Below are positions 53,075 through 59,727 of a stretch of DNA of 64,000 bases, piece after piece. A model generated the notes under the pieces. It ran no database searches. It saw only the letters and a list, made by a program, of their open reading frames with translations, and was not told where the DNA came from. Each line of letters starts with the position of its first letter. Position 1 is the stretch's first letter. The stretch comes from Prevotella sp. (GTDB lineage: Bacteria > Bacteroidota > Bacteroidia > Bacteroidales > Bacteroidaceae): positions 124,001 to 188,000 of the forward strand of contig JAFTFG010000006.1 of the NCBI GenBank assembly GCA_017449675.1, read 5' to 3'. Made by a program: the position numbers and the translations under genes.

Positions 53075-53437
53075 ATGGATTTAATTAAAGTTGCTGAAGA
53101 AGCATTTGCAACCGGCAAACAGTTCCCAGAGTTCAAGGCTGGTGATACGATTACTGTCGCTTACAAAATTATCGAGGGTACTAAGGAGCGTATCCAACTC
53201 TACCGTGGTGTAGTCATCAAGATTAACGGTCATGGTGAGAAGAAGCGCTTCACTGTTCGTAAGATGTCCGGTACCGTAGGTGTAGAGCGTATCTTCCCTA
53301 TCGAGTCACCCAACATTGAGAGCATCGAGGTTAACAAGGTTGGTAAGGTACGTCGCGCTAAACTTTACTATCTGCGCAAACTCACTGGTAAGGCTGCACG
53401 TATCAAGGAGAAGCGTCGCAACATTGCCGCTGAGTAA
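53075..53437 (+). CDS. rplS: 50S ribosomal protein L19
   Basis: 120 residues from the ATG of [12 protein letters not shown], the usual Bacteroidota start; an ATG four codons earlier (53063) is possible. [39 protein letters not shown] and [17 protein letters not shown] are conserved. It lies at the 30S-50S interface. Confidence 0.97.
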   Translation: MDLIKVAEEAFATGKQFPEFKAGDTITVAYKIIEGTKERIQLYRGVVIKINGHGEKKRFTVRKMSGTVGVERIFPIESPNIESIEVNKVGKVRRAKLYYLRKLTGKAARIKEKRRNIAAE

Positions 53438-53460
53438 TCCATCCTACCTTCAAAGCATAA

Positions 53461-53488
53461 AGAGACACTCTTCCGGGTGTCTCTTTTT
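53461..53488 (+). terminator. rho-independent terminator of rplS
   Basis: AGAGACAC (53461-53468) and GTGTCTCT (53477-53484) form an 8-bp stem followed by TTTT. Confidence 0.8.
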
Positions 53489-53530
53489 GTTTATGTCATC
53501 CTATTATCGTATCTTGGCAATTATTTATAC

Positions 53531-54682
53531 TTATTCGCCTTTCGGGGTATGGGAATGATTAAGATGCAGGCGTACGCCAAATTCGAGGGAAGGTGACAAC
53601 GGGTGCTCTTTGTAGTAATGCTGTAGTGAGGTGCCATCATTGAAATAATAGCCCAGTGACGGCTCCAGGTAGAAACCAGCCAGGCGTGTGACATGATATT
53701 CCGCACCCACAGCCGCATTGACAGACCACTGCCACGGTTGGGCGTTGGTACACTTCTCCAGCATCGCACCACCGGAGACATACACTTGGAAACGACTGGC
53801 CGACCATAGTCTGTACGACAAACCAAGGGGTACACCAAGATAATGTAGTCTCTGGATGTAAGTATCATTCTGACGAGACTTTCCCCTGAACTTAGAATAC
53901 AGATAGGTGTAGTTGATGCCACTGTAGAACGTGAGACGGGGAGTCAACTGGTAATGCAGATTCAGTCCGAAACGGATGGGAAGATGATGTTCCGATATAT
54001 ATTCGGTCTCTTGTGCGGCTGGCTCCGTGTGTTTTCCAGGATTGGTAAGTATCATACCTGCCCAGGTGTCGTTGCTAGGGTTCGGCGTGTACGTCTTACT
54101 CATCACATTAGCCGCCAGGAGCCCACTCGATGCGTTGACTCCCAATGACCATTTATGGGATGGCGTTGTGGTAACCTCCTCCATTTGTATGACGGTCTTT
54201 TTCTTTTGCGCCACCGTTTCCTGAGTGATCGACTTTGACTCTTCCTCCTGTTGCTTCTTCGCTTGCTGTTCTTCTACTTGTTGCTCTGCCTCCTGCAACT
54301 CTTCCGCTTGTCGCTCTTCTGCCTGTATTGTCTTATGGTGAGGATTAGTGGTCCGGATTTGGGCTACAACGGGAGTCTGCTGCGGTTCTTCGTTGACCAC
54401 CGGATCCGTTTCCTCTTGCTGTTGCGGCACAGACTGCCGGTGTGCCACTTCTACCTGTAAAGGTTGCTCACTGTCATGATACGGATAGAGGGCGAAGAAA
54501 CCCACCAGCAACAGGATGGTGGCTGCCACTGCCCAGAGCCAGCGACGGGTGACCGCAGACTGACGGACAGGTTCTGTGGAGAAGCCCATCTGTTGACTGA
54601 TGTCTTCCCAAAGTCCTGCAGGCGGTGTCTTCTCATGCCCCGCTAACTTCTGTCTGAGTTTATCTGTCCAATCTTCTTTCAT
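53531..54682 (-). CDS. anti-sigma-like membrane protein with outer-membrane barrel-type C-terminal domain
   Basis: 383 residues. The N-terminal 50 residues (WTDKLRQKLAGHEKTPPAGLWEDI) resemble the cytoplasmic part of Bacteroidota proteins paired with ECF sigma factors. One membrane helix follows (about 49-66), then a Gln/Glu-rich coiled coil (about 80-165) and a C-terminal beta-rich domain from about 175 with a PorT-like barrel pattern, ending LEFGVRLHLNHS. It overlaps the sigma gene by four bases (ATGA). An anti-sigma role is inferred from that pairing; how a barrel domain can be joined to an inner-membrane helix is unexplained. Confidence 0.65.
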   Translation of the reverse strand: MKEDWTDKLRQKLAGHEKTPPAGLWEDISQQMGFSTEPVRQSAVTRRWLWAVAATILLLVGFFALYPYHDSEQPLQVEVAHRQSVPQQQEETDPVVNEEPQQTPVVAQIRTTNPHHKTIQAEERQAEELQEAEQQVEEQQAKKQQEEESKSITQETVAQKKKTVIQMEEVTTTPSHKWSLGVNASSGLLAANVMSKTYTPNPSNDTWAGMILTNPGKHTEPAAQETEYISEHHLPIRFGLNLHYQLTPRLTFYSGINYTYLYSKFRGKSRQNDTYIQRLHYLGVPLGLSYRLWSASRFQVYVSGGAMLEKCTNAQPWQWSVNAAVGAEYHVTRLAGFYLEPSLGYYFNDGTSLQHYYKEHPLSPSLEFGVRLHLNHSHTPKGE

Positions 54683-55221
54683 CGTTCCTCGTCAATTATC
54701 TCCTTGATTCTTCTTGCCAGTAATTGTTTTGCATGATAGAGTTGGGTGGCAGATGTCGTCTCCTTGATACCAAGTAGTTCGGCTATCTTCCGATGGCTAT
54801 AACCCTCGAAAATGTAGAGATTCACGACTGTTCGATAGCCGTCAGGCAGTTCACTGATCAACTGATGTAGATCGTCAGCAGTGATGCGCTCTATCTCGGG
54901 GGCATCGTCTGTCGCTTGCCTGACGCTGTCCTCTTGCAGGTCGGTGAGCATCAACTTTTTGCGGTCTCGCAGAAAGTGGAGCGCTTCGTGGGCAACCACC
55001 CTTGCCATAAAACCCTCAAACGACGATTCGTCATGATACTCAAAGTTCTGCATGCTCGTGAAGATCTTCACAAAACTGTTCTGCAACACGTCCTTCGCAT
55101 CATCTTCGTCAGGCACATAGCGATAGCAGACCGATGAGAGCCGTCCGACATAGCGCCGGTATAACTCGCTCATCGCCCGTTGATCTTTTTGCTGTATGCG
55201 CTCAACGAGTCGTCTTAGCAT
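54679..55221 (-). CDS. ECF-family RNA polymerase sigma factor
   Basis: 180 residues. Region 2 (RAMSELYRRYVGRLSSVCYRYVPDEDDAKDVLQNSFVKIF, seen here through AMSELYRRYVGRL and DAKDVLQNSFVKIF) and region 4 (LPDGYRTVVNLYIFEGYSHRKIAELLGI) are clear, region 3 is missing, as in ECF factors. It is co-encoded with a membrane partner that probably holds it inactive. The target genes are unknown; the divergent serpin gene is a candidate. Confidence 0.92.
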   Translation of the reverse strand: MLRRLVERIQQKDQRAMSELYRRYVGRLSSVCYRYVPDEDDAKDVLQNSFVKIFTSMQNFEYHDESSFEGFMARVVAHEALHFLRDRKKLMLTDLQEDSVRQATDDAPEIERITADDLHQLISELPDGYRTVVNLYIFEGYSHRKIAELLGIKETTSATQLYHAKQLLARRIKEIIDEER

Positions 55222-55251
55222 TTCAAATTCCCTTACTCTACATTAATAATC

Positions 55252-55259
55252 CAAAAGTA
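55252..55259 (-). promoter_or_regulatory. -7 element for the sigma factor gene
   Basis: On the minus strand TACTTTTG, 30 bases before the ATG at 55221. Confidence 0.5.
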
Positions 55260-55262
55260 CAC

Positions 55263-55321
55263 AAATCTTGTATGACAAGGGACGCATTTTAACTTCTTTA
55301 ACGATTTACCATACAAGATTT
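55263..55321. repeat. 12-bp inverted repeat between sigma factor and serpin genes
   Basis: AAATCTTGTATG (55263-55274) is the exact complement of CATACAAGATTT (55310-55321). The left arm also contains a small palindrome CTTGTATGACAAG. It lies between divergent genes and could be a shared operator or ECF promoter element. Confidence 0.55.
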
Positions 55322-55364
55322 TGCCCATTCCAGTATTATATGAACAAATAAAAACTCAAACGAT

Positions 55365-56684
55365 ATGAAAAAGAATAGTTTGTTATTAATAGGAATCGCT
55401 CTGCTGACCAGCGGACTGCAATCCTGCTCTTCTGCATTGATGGAAGAGGAACCTTTTGAAGAGGCTAAGGCACCTATCAACATGATGTCTGAATCGCAGC
55501 CTATTGAACTGACTCAGGAACAGAGTGTGTTAGTCTGCGACAACAATAAATTCACACTGAACTTCTTGAAGACGGTGAATGAAAAAGACCTCAGCGGCAA
55601 GAGTTTCATCTATTCGCCATTGAGTATCACCTATGTTCTGGGGATGGTGAACGAGGCTGCCACAGGAACTACGGAGAAAGAACTGGAACAAACGCTGGGC
55701 TTCCACGAGGGAGGTATTCAGGCTGTAAATGACTACTGTAAGAAACTGATTGACGGTTTACCGAAAGTCGATCCGAAGGTGACACTGAATATCGCTAATG
55801 CCATTTTCCTCAACAAAGAATACACCCTGATGGACCAGTTTCAGGAGAAAATGAAGACATACTATGATGCCAAAGCCGAAACCCTTGACTTTCAGGCACC
55901 AGGTACGCTTAACCACATCAACAACTGGTGCAACGAGAATACCAATGGTATGATTCCCACCATCCTTGACAAAGTGGACCCGGGGATGGTGTCATATCTG
56001 CTCAACGCCATCTATTTCAAGGCTGACTGGGCCTCGAAGTTCGATGTAAAGAATACCAAGACGGAGACCTTCACCACTGAGAGTGGTACTACCCAACTGC
56101 CCCTGATGCACCAGAACGTACTTATATCTTATCTCAAGACAGATACCTATTCTGCCGTTATCATCCCATACGGCTCAGGTCTTTGGAACATGACTGTGTT
56201 GCTGCCAGCGGAAGGAAAGACTACCGACGATGTGATAAGAGAGATAGCAGAAAGCAGTGTGCTGAATAATCGCGGTTGGTGTGGGACCGGGGGAGACACA
56301 TTCCAAGGTTATGAGGTGGACTTGAAACTACCTCGCTATGAGACAGATTCTGATACCAATACTTTAGGCGATGGCCTCATCGGTGTACTGAAGACGATGG
56401 GTATACGCCTTGCCTTTGATAGTCATTTTGCTGAAATACCCAATATGACCGGAAATCCTGTCTATATCGCCATGATGCGGCAGAAGGCAAAGATAAAAGT
56501 TAATGAGGATGGATCGGAAGCCGCTGCTGTCACCGCTGCCGGTATCTATGCAACATCTGCCAACGGGTCTTCTACCTATACCTATCCCAAGGCAAGGTTC
56601 CATGCTAACCGCCCCTTCGTCTATGTTATCCGTGAAGCCTCCTCAGGGGTCATCCTTTTCGTAGGTAAGTTCACGGGAGCATAG
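55365..56684 (+). CDS. serpin-family protease inhibitor lipoprotein
   Basis: 439 residues. Signal peptide ends in the lipobox GLQSC. The serpin fold follows from about residue 60: SFIYSPLSITYVLGMVNEAATG, NAIYFKADWASKF and the C-terminal FHANRPFVYVIREASSGVILFVGKF. The reactive-loop hinge reads EDGSEAAAVTAA, which keeps small residues at P12-P9 as in inhibitory serpins; by alignment to the hinge P1-P1' would be Thr-Ser within GIYATS. As an outer-surface lipoprotein it could protect against host or self proteases. Its stop codon is the first base set of a 22-bp repeat array. Confidence 0.9.
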   Translation: MKKNSLLLIGIALLTSGLQSCSSALMEEEPFEEAKAPINMMSESQPIELTQEQSVLVCDNNKFTLNFLKTVNEKDLSGKSFIYSPLSITYVLGMVNEAATGTTEKELEQTLGFHEGGIQAVNDYCKKLIDGLPKVDPKVTLNIANAIFLNKEYTLMDQFQEKMKTYYDAKAETLDFQAPGTLNHINNWCNENTNGMIPTILDKVDPGMVSYLLNAIYFKADWASKFDVKNTKTETFTTESGTTQLPLMHQNVLISYLKTDTYSAVIIPYGSGLWNMTVLLPAEGKTTDDVIREIAESSVLNNRGWCGTGGDTFQGYEVDLKLPRYETDSDTNTLGDGLIGVLKTMGIRLAFDSHFAEIPNMTGNPVYIAMMRQKAKIKVNEDGSEAAAVTAAGIYATSANGSSTYTYPKARFHANRPFVYVIREASSGVILFVGKFTGA

Positions 56685-56836
56685 GTGCCGCCTTCGAGGG
56701 GAGGAGGTACGGGCTTCGAGGGCCGCAGGTGCCGCCTCCGAGGGCAGGAGGTGCCGCATCCCTGGTTGTTCCCCACAGGGGAACAAGTTGCTTCGTACAG
56801 GGGAACACTTTATTCCATACGGGGGAACAAGTTGTT
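56683..56836. repeat. 22-bp degenerate tandem repeat array, locus B
   Basis: Seven contiguous 22-bp units start at 56683, 56705, 56727, 56749, 56771, 56793 and 56815 or within a base or two of these. The first four are GTGCCGCC-TTCGAGGG type (second unit is the GGTACGGGCTTCG variant); the following are of the type ending ACAGGGGAACA with internal TTCC. The array begins inside the serpin stop codon. Compare 8819-8935. Confidence 0.7.
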
Positions 56837-56977
56837 CCAGTATCTGGTTACTACCTTAAAGTGCCATTCCTTTCAAACGTACCTATATCTGGAACAACTC
56901 TTTCCACCCGTTTTTCGGTACCTTTCTGATTGTTTTTTAATGCCTTTCAGGTCGATTTTAGCCCCTATCTTACTCAT

Positions 56978-57045
56978 CTGCAACACATCTGCCACCCGTA
57001 ACACACTGATTATCAAACAGTGTTGCAGAATGGCAGATGTTGCAG
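56978..57045. repeat. long inverted repeat (hairpin), locus B
   Basis: CTGCAACACATCTGCCA (56978-56994) pairs with TGGCAGATGTTGCAG (57031-57045) with a two-base deletion; an inner stem AACACTG-type pairs ACACACTG with CAGTGTT. ATCTGCCAC is shared with the locus A hairpin. The stretch 56837-56977 shows no gene. Confidence 0.6.
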
Positions 57046-57071
57046 AGGATAAACATTTCTGGTAGGCGAAG

Positions 57072-57242
57072 TCAGCAATCACTCACCCTTGAAGATATTA
57101 CTTCTGCATACTCCTCTAGGATCTTATTAGATATGCATAGATTGAAATCGCCTGCAATAAACGCCTGCCAAATCTTATGATAGGCACTTCTTGAGGAAAT
57201 TGCCATGATAAGGCTATTGGTGTCAATGACAATATTGTCCAT
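57072..57242 (-). pseudogene. truncated PIN-family toxin
   Basis: From the ATG at 57242 the frame reads MDNIVIDTNSLIMAISS..., the start of a COG1569-type PIN-domain toxin with the first catalytic Asp in VIDTN and the KILEEY segment carrying a conserved Glu. It stops after 56 residues (SRVSDC), whereas such toxins are about 140 residues and need further acidic residues near the C-terminus. The lost part is replaced by the hairpin and repeat array of locus B. It begins five bases after the antitoxin stop, the normal gene order of this pair. Confidence 0.75.
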
Positions 57243-57247
57243 GTAGT

Positions 57248-57469
57248 TTACTTCTTATAAGGAGTACGCTCATGAAGTGTGCGGAAACTCTCAATTTTGT
57301 CATCTGACAGAGTTCCGTTTTCCCACATCTTATTAATCTCATTTTCTGCCTTTCGGGCAAAATAATCTGATATGGCTTGCTTCAAGTCACCCACAGCCTC
57401 AGGGGTATTAAAGACTGCCATCATCCTCAGCAATTCCTGCTGGGCTTCATTTAATACAGTTGCTGCCAT
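57248..57469 (-). CDS. antitoxin partner of a PIN-family toxin
   Basis: 73 residues from the ATG at 57469; the longer frame starts upstream of the promoter. MAATVLNEAQQELLRMMAVF and the SDYFARKAENEINKMWENGTL helix fit small Bacteroidales antitoxin-like proteins located directly before COG1569 PIN toxins. Helical, charged; no clear DNA-binding motif. It is intact while its toxin is broken. Confidence 0.7.
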   Translation of the reverse strand: MAATVLNEAQQELLRMMAVFNTPEAVGDLKQAISDYFARKAENEINKMWENGTLSDDKIESFRTLHERTPYKK

Positions 57470-57495
57470 AGTTACATTTTCTATTGTTTCAATCG

Positions 57496-57527
57496 CAAAT
57501 TTACACACTTTCGTTGAAACTTCCAAA
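57496..57527 (-). promoter_or_regulatory. promoter of the antitoxin-toxin pair
   Basis: On the minus strand TTTG (57524-57527), 20 bases, TAAATTTG (57496-57503), 27 bases upstream of the antitoxin ATG. Confidence 0.72.
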
Positions 57528-57607
57528 TTTCTTTGATAAAAAGTGGTACAGGCTGGGACCATTTAGTTATTTCAAATCACCTTTGAGTTCAATCGTATCC
57601 GTTTCGA

Positions 57608-57664
57608 TTTTAAATAATTCGAGATATATTTTGCTCTTTGCTTATTTAATCGTATCTTTGCAGA
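57608..57664 (+). repeat. 57-bp exact direct repeat, copy 1, carrying a promoter
   Basis: Identical to 58219-58275, 611 bases away. It contains TTTG, 19 bases, TATCTTTG and so is a complete promoter for the gene at 57696. Confidence 0.9.
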
Positions 57665-57695
57665 TGGAATAGACATCAACTATTCACTTTGCGAT

Positions 57696-58106
57696 ATGAC
57701 AGATAAAGGAGATATGACGATACCCGAAATGAGGTTGCGTCGAAAAATAATCAAAGAAGAAGCAAAGGCACTCTTGTTTGGGCAAGTACTTTCACACCCT
57801 TATTTTCCTCATGATATTTACATCAATATGTCAGGTATTAAGGAATGGCTAAACCAACCACATAAGCATTATGCAGAAAAGAACGAGGCCTTATTAAACT
57901 TACCGCAGTTATTATATGAATCAGAATATGTTAATGCCGTATTAGACCCTAAAGGCAGAAAGCATATTGCAGTTAGTCATCTCTTCCAAACAAAAATAGA
58001 AAGAGACAATAGTTGGATTATCATAAGCGAAACGATTTGGGGAGAATTTCTTGTACATAGTATCTCTGACAACATCCCCTATATATACGAAAGACAGGAC
58101 CTCTAA
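57696..58106 (+). CDS. hypothetical protein, possible BECR-fold (barnase/EndoU/RelE-like) nuclease domain
   Basis: 136 residues. The C-terminal 90 residues show a pattern I associate with phage-type BECR nucleases: IYINMSGIKEWLNQPHKHY, then a helix with LPQLLYESEYV, then alternating strands ending in WIIISETIWGEFLVHSIS. Candidate catalytic residues are the His pair in PHKHY and later charged residues. The match is from memory and weak. The gene has its own promoter inside the 57-bp repeat, no signal peptide, and no adjacent immunity gene that I can see. It is AT-rich relative to the flanking purine gene, consistent with acquisition. Confidence 0.5.
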   Translation: MTDKGDMTIPEMRLRRKIIKEEAKALLFGQVLSHPYFPHDIYINMSGIKEWLNQPHKHYAEKNEALLNLPQLLYESEYVNAVLDPKGRKHIAVSHLFQTKIERDNSWIIISETIWGEFLVHSISDNIPYIYERQDL

Positions 58107-58218
58107 ACCCTTCCCTCCGGAACTGCAATCCGACGCGGTATTCAGAAGCCCTGATATTTCTCGTTGCAAAGATAGTGAATATTATATAATTTTCCAAATA
58201 TATTCCCAACTTTTTTAT

Positions 58219-58275
58219 TTTTAAATAATTCGAGATATATTTTGCTCTTTGCTTATTTAATCGTATCTTTGCAGA
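58219..58275 (+). repeat. 57-bp exact direct repeat, copy 2: promoter of the AICAR transformylase gene
   Basis: Identical to 57608-57664. TTTG-N19-TATCTTTG, with the ATG at 58295 20 bases after the copy ends. Confidence 0.9.
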
Positions 58276-58294
58276 CAAATAAATTGGATATATA

Positions 58295-59482
58295 ATGAAA
58301 GAACTACAACTGAAGTACGGATGTAATCCGAACCAAAAGCCTTCTCGTATCTTCATGACAGAAGGCGAGTTACCCATCGAAGTGATTAACGGTCGTCCTG
58401 GCTATATCAATTTCCTCGACGCTTTCAATGCCTGGCAACTGGTGAAGGAGCTCAAAGCAGCCACCGGTCTTCCTGCTGCCGCCTCCTTTAAGCATGTCAG
58501 TCCTGCCGGAGCCGCCGTAGGACTGCCTTTAAGCGACACGTTGAAGAAAATCTACTTTGTGGATGACGTACAAGGTCTGGATGACTCCCCCATTGCCTGT
58601 GCCTATGCCAGGGCCCGTGGTGCCGACCGCATGTCAAGTTATGGCGACTTCGTAGCCTTGAGCGATACCTGCGATGCCACTACCGCACAACTTCTGAAGC
58701 GTGAGGTGAGCGATGGCGTGATAGCTCCCGACTATACCGCAGAGGCTATTGAGGTCCTGAAAGACAAGCGCAAGGGTACCTATAACGTGATTAAGATAGA
58801 CCCGAACTACCAGCCTGAGCCCGTAGAGCGCAAACAGGTGTTCGGCATCACCTTCGAACAGGGACGTAATGAGATCAAACTCGACGACCCCGCACTGTTC
58901 GAGAATATCCCCACTCAGAACAAGACCTTCACGGAGGAAGCCAAGCGCGACCTGATCATCGCCCTGATCACCCTGAAGTACACCCAGTCGAACTCCGTCT
59001 GCTATGTGAAGGACGGACAGGCTATCGGTATCGGTGCTGGCCAGCAGAGCCGTATCCATTGTACCCGCTTGGCTGGTAACAAGGCTGACATCTGGTGGCT
59101 CCGTCAGCATCCGAAAGTGATGGCTCTGCCTTTCAAGGAGGGCATCCGTCGTGCCGATCGTGACAACACCATCGACGTGTATATCTCAGAGGATGAGCAC
59201 GACGATGTATTACGTGATGGTGCTTGGCAGCAGTTCTTCACCGAGCAGCCTGAGGTATTGACCCTCGCTGAGAAGAAGGAGTGGATCGCCAAGAACACAA
59301 AGGTGGCTCTGGGCTCTGATGCCTTCTTCCCCTTCGGTGACAATATCGAGCGTGCCCATAAGAGTGGTGTGCAGTTCATTGCCCAGGCTGGCGGCAGTGT
59401 CCGTGACGACCATGTCATCATGACCTGCGACAAATACGGCATCGCCATGGCATTCACTGGTGTTCGTTTATTCCATCATTAA
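58295..59482 (+). CDS. purH: phosphoribosylaminoimidazolecarboxamide formyltransferase, stand-alone
   Basis: 395 residues corresponding to the AICAR transformylase half of PurH. LKYGCNPNQKPSRIF at the start, SFKHVSPAGAAVG with the catalytic Lys-His, ARGADRMSSYGDF, KYTQSNSVCYVKDGQAIGIGAGQQSRIHC in part, and the end GGSVRDDHVIMTCDKYGIAMAFTGVRLFHH region are diagnostic. It formylates AICAR with 10-formyl-THF. The cyclohydrolase half is separate, at 33297-33890. Confidence 0.95.
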   Translation: MKELQLKYGCNPNQKPSRIFMTEGELPIEVINGRPGYINFLDAFNAWQLVKELKAATGLPAAASFKHVSPAGAAVGLPLSDTLKKIYFVDDVQGLDDSPIACAYARARGADRMSSYGDFVALSDTCDATTAQLLKREVSDGVIAPDYTAEAIEVLKDKRKGTYNVIKIDPNYQPEPVERKQVFGITFEQGRNEIKLDDPALFENIPTQNKTFTEEAKRDLIIALITLKYTQSNSVCYVKDGQAIGIGAGQQSRIHCTRLAGNKADIWWLRQHPKVMALPFKEGIRRADRDNTIDVYISEDEHDDVLRDGAWQQFFTEQPEVLTLAEKKEWIAKNTKVALGSDAFFPFGDNIERAHKSGVQFIAQAGGSVRDDHVIMTCDKYGIAMAFTGVRLFHH

Positions 59483-59483
59483 T

Positions 59484-59681
59484 ATGGGTAAGGAAGACGA
59501 TTTCCAGTCGATACTGGAGAATGGTATCTCGTTTGGTCGTGGCGGTGGTCCCCGTAAGGAGGACGACAAGGTGAAGACCAAGGCGAAGAAGAAGAAATAC
59601 ATCACTGGTGCTCACGGTAGCGGCTCTGCACGACAGAAGGCCAAATACCGTGAGCAACGGGCTAACAGGCATAAGAAGTAA
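59484..59681 (+). CDS. small basic hypothetical protein
   Basis: 65 residues from the ATG at 59484, one base after the transformylase stop, so very likely co-translated. Acidic start, a FGRGGGPRKEDDK middle and a very basic end (KAKKKKY, RQKAKYREQRANRHKK). It may bind RNA or DNA by charge; no family recognised. Confidence 0.6.
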   Translation: MGKEDDFQSILENGISFGRGGGPRKEDDKVKTKAKKKKYITGAHGSGSARQKAKYREQRANRHKK

Positions 59682-59710
59682 GATGTATGATGTTAGATGT
59701 ATGAAGTAAA
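59680..59710. repeat. short direct repeat in the spacer before the GH53 gene
   Basis: AGATGTATGATGTT and AGATGTATGAAGT stand in tandem in a 46-base spacer. Confidence 0.45.
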
Positions 59711-59727
59711 ACCGAAATAATATTTAT

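Noticed and set aside
57942-58169. Minus-strand gene driven by TATCTTTG near 58175
   Set aside because: The box is a good match, but the frame starts on the box itself and is antisense to the possible nuclease gene; no protein features.
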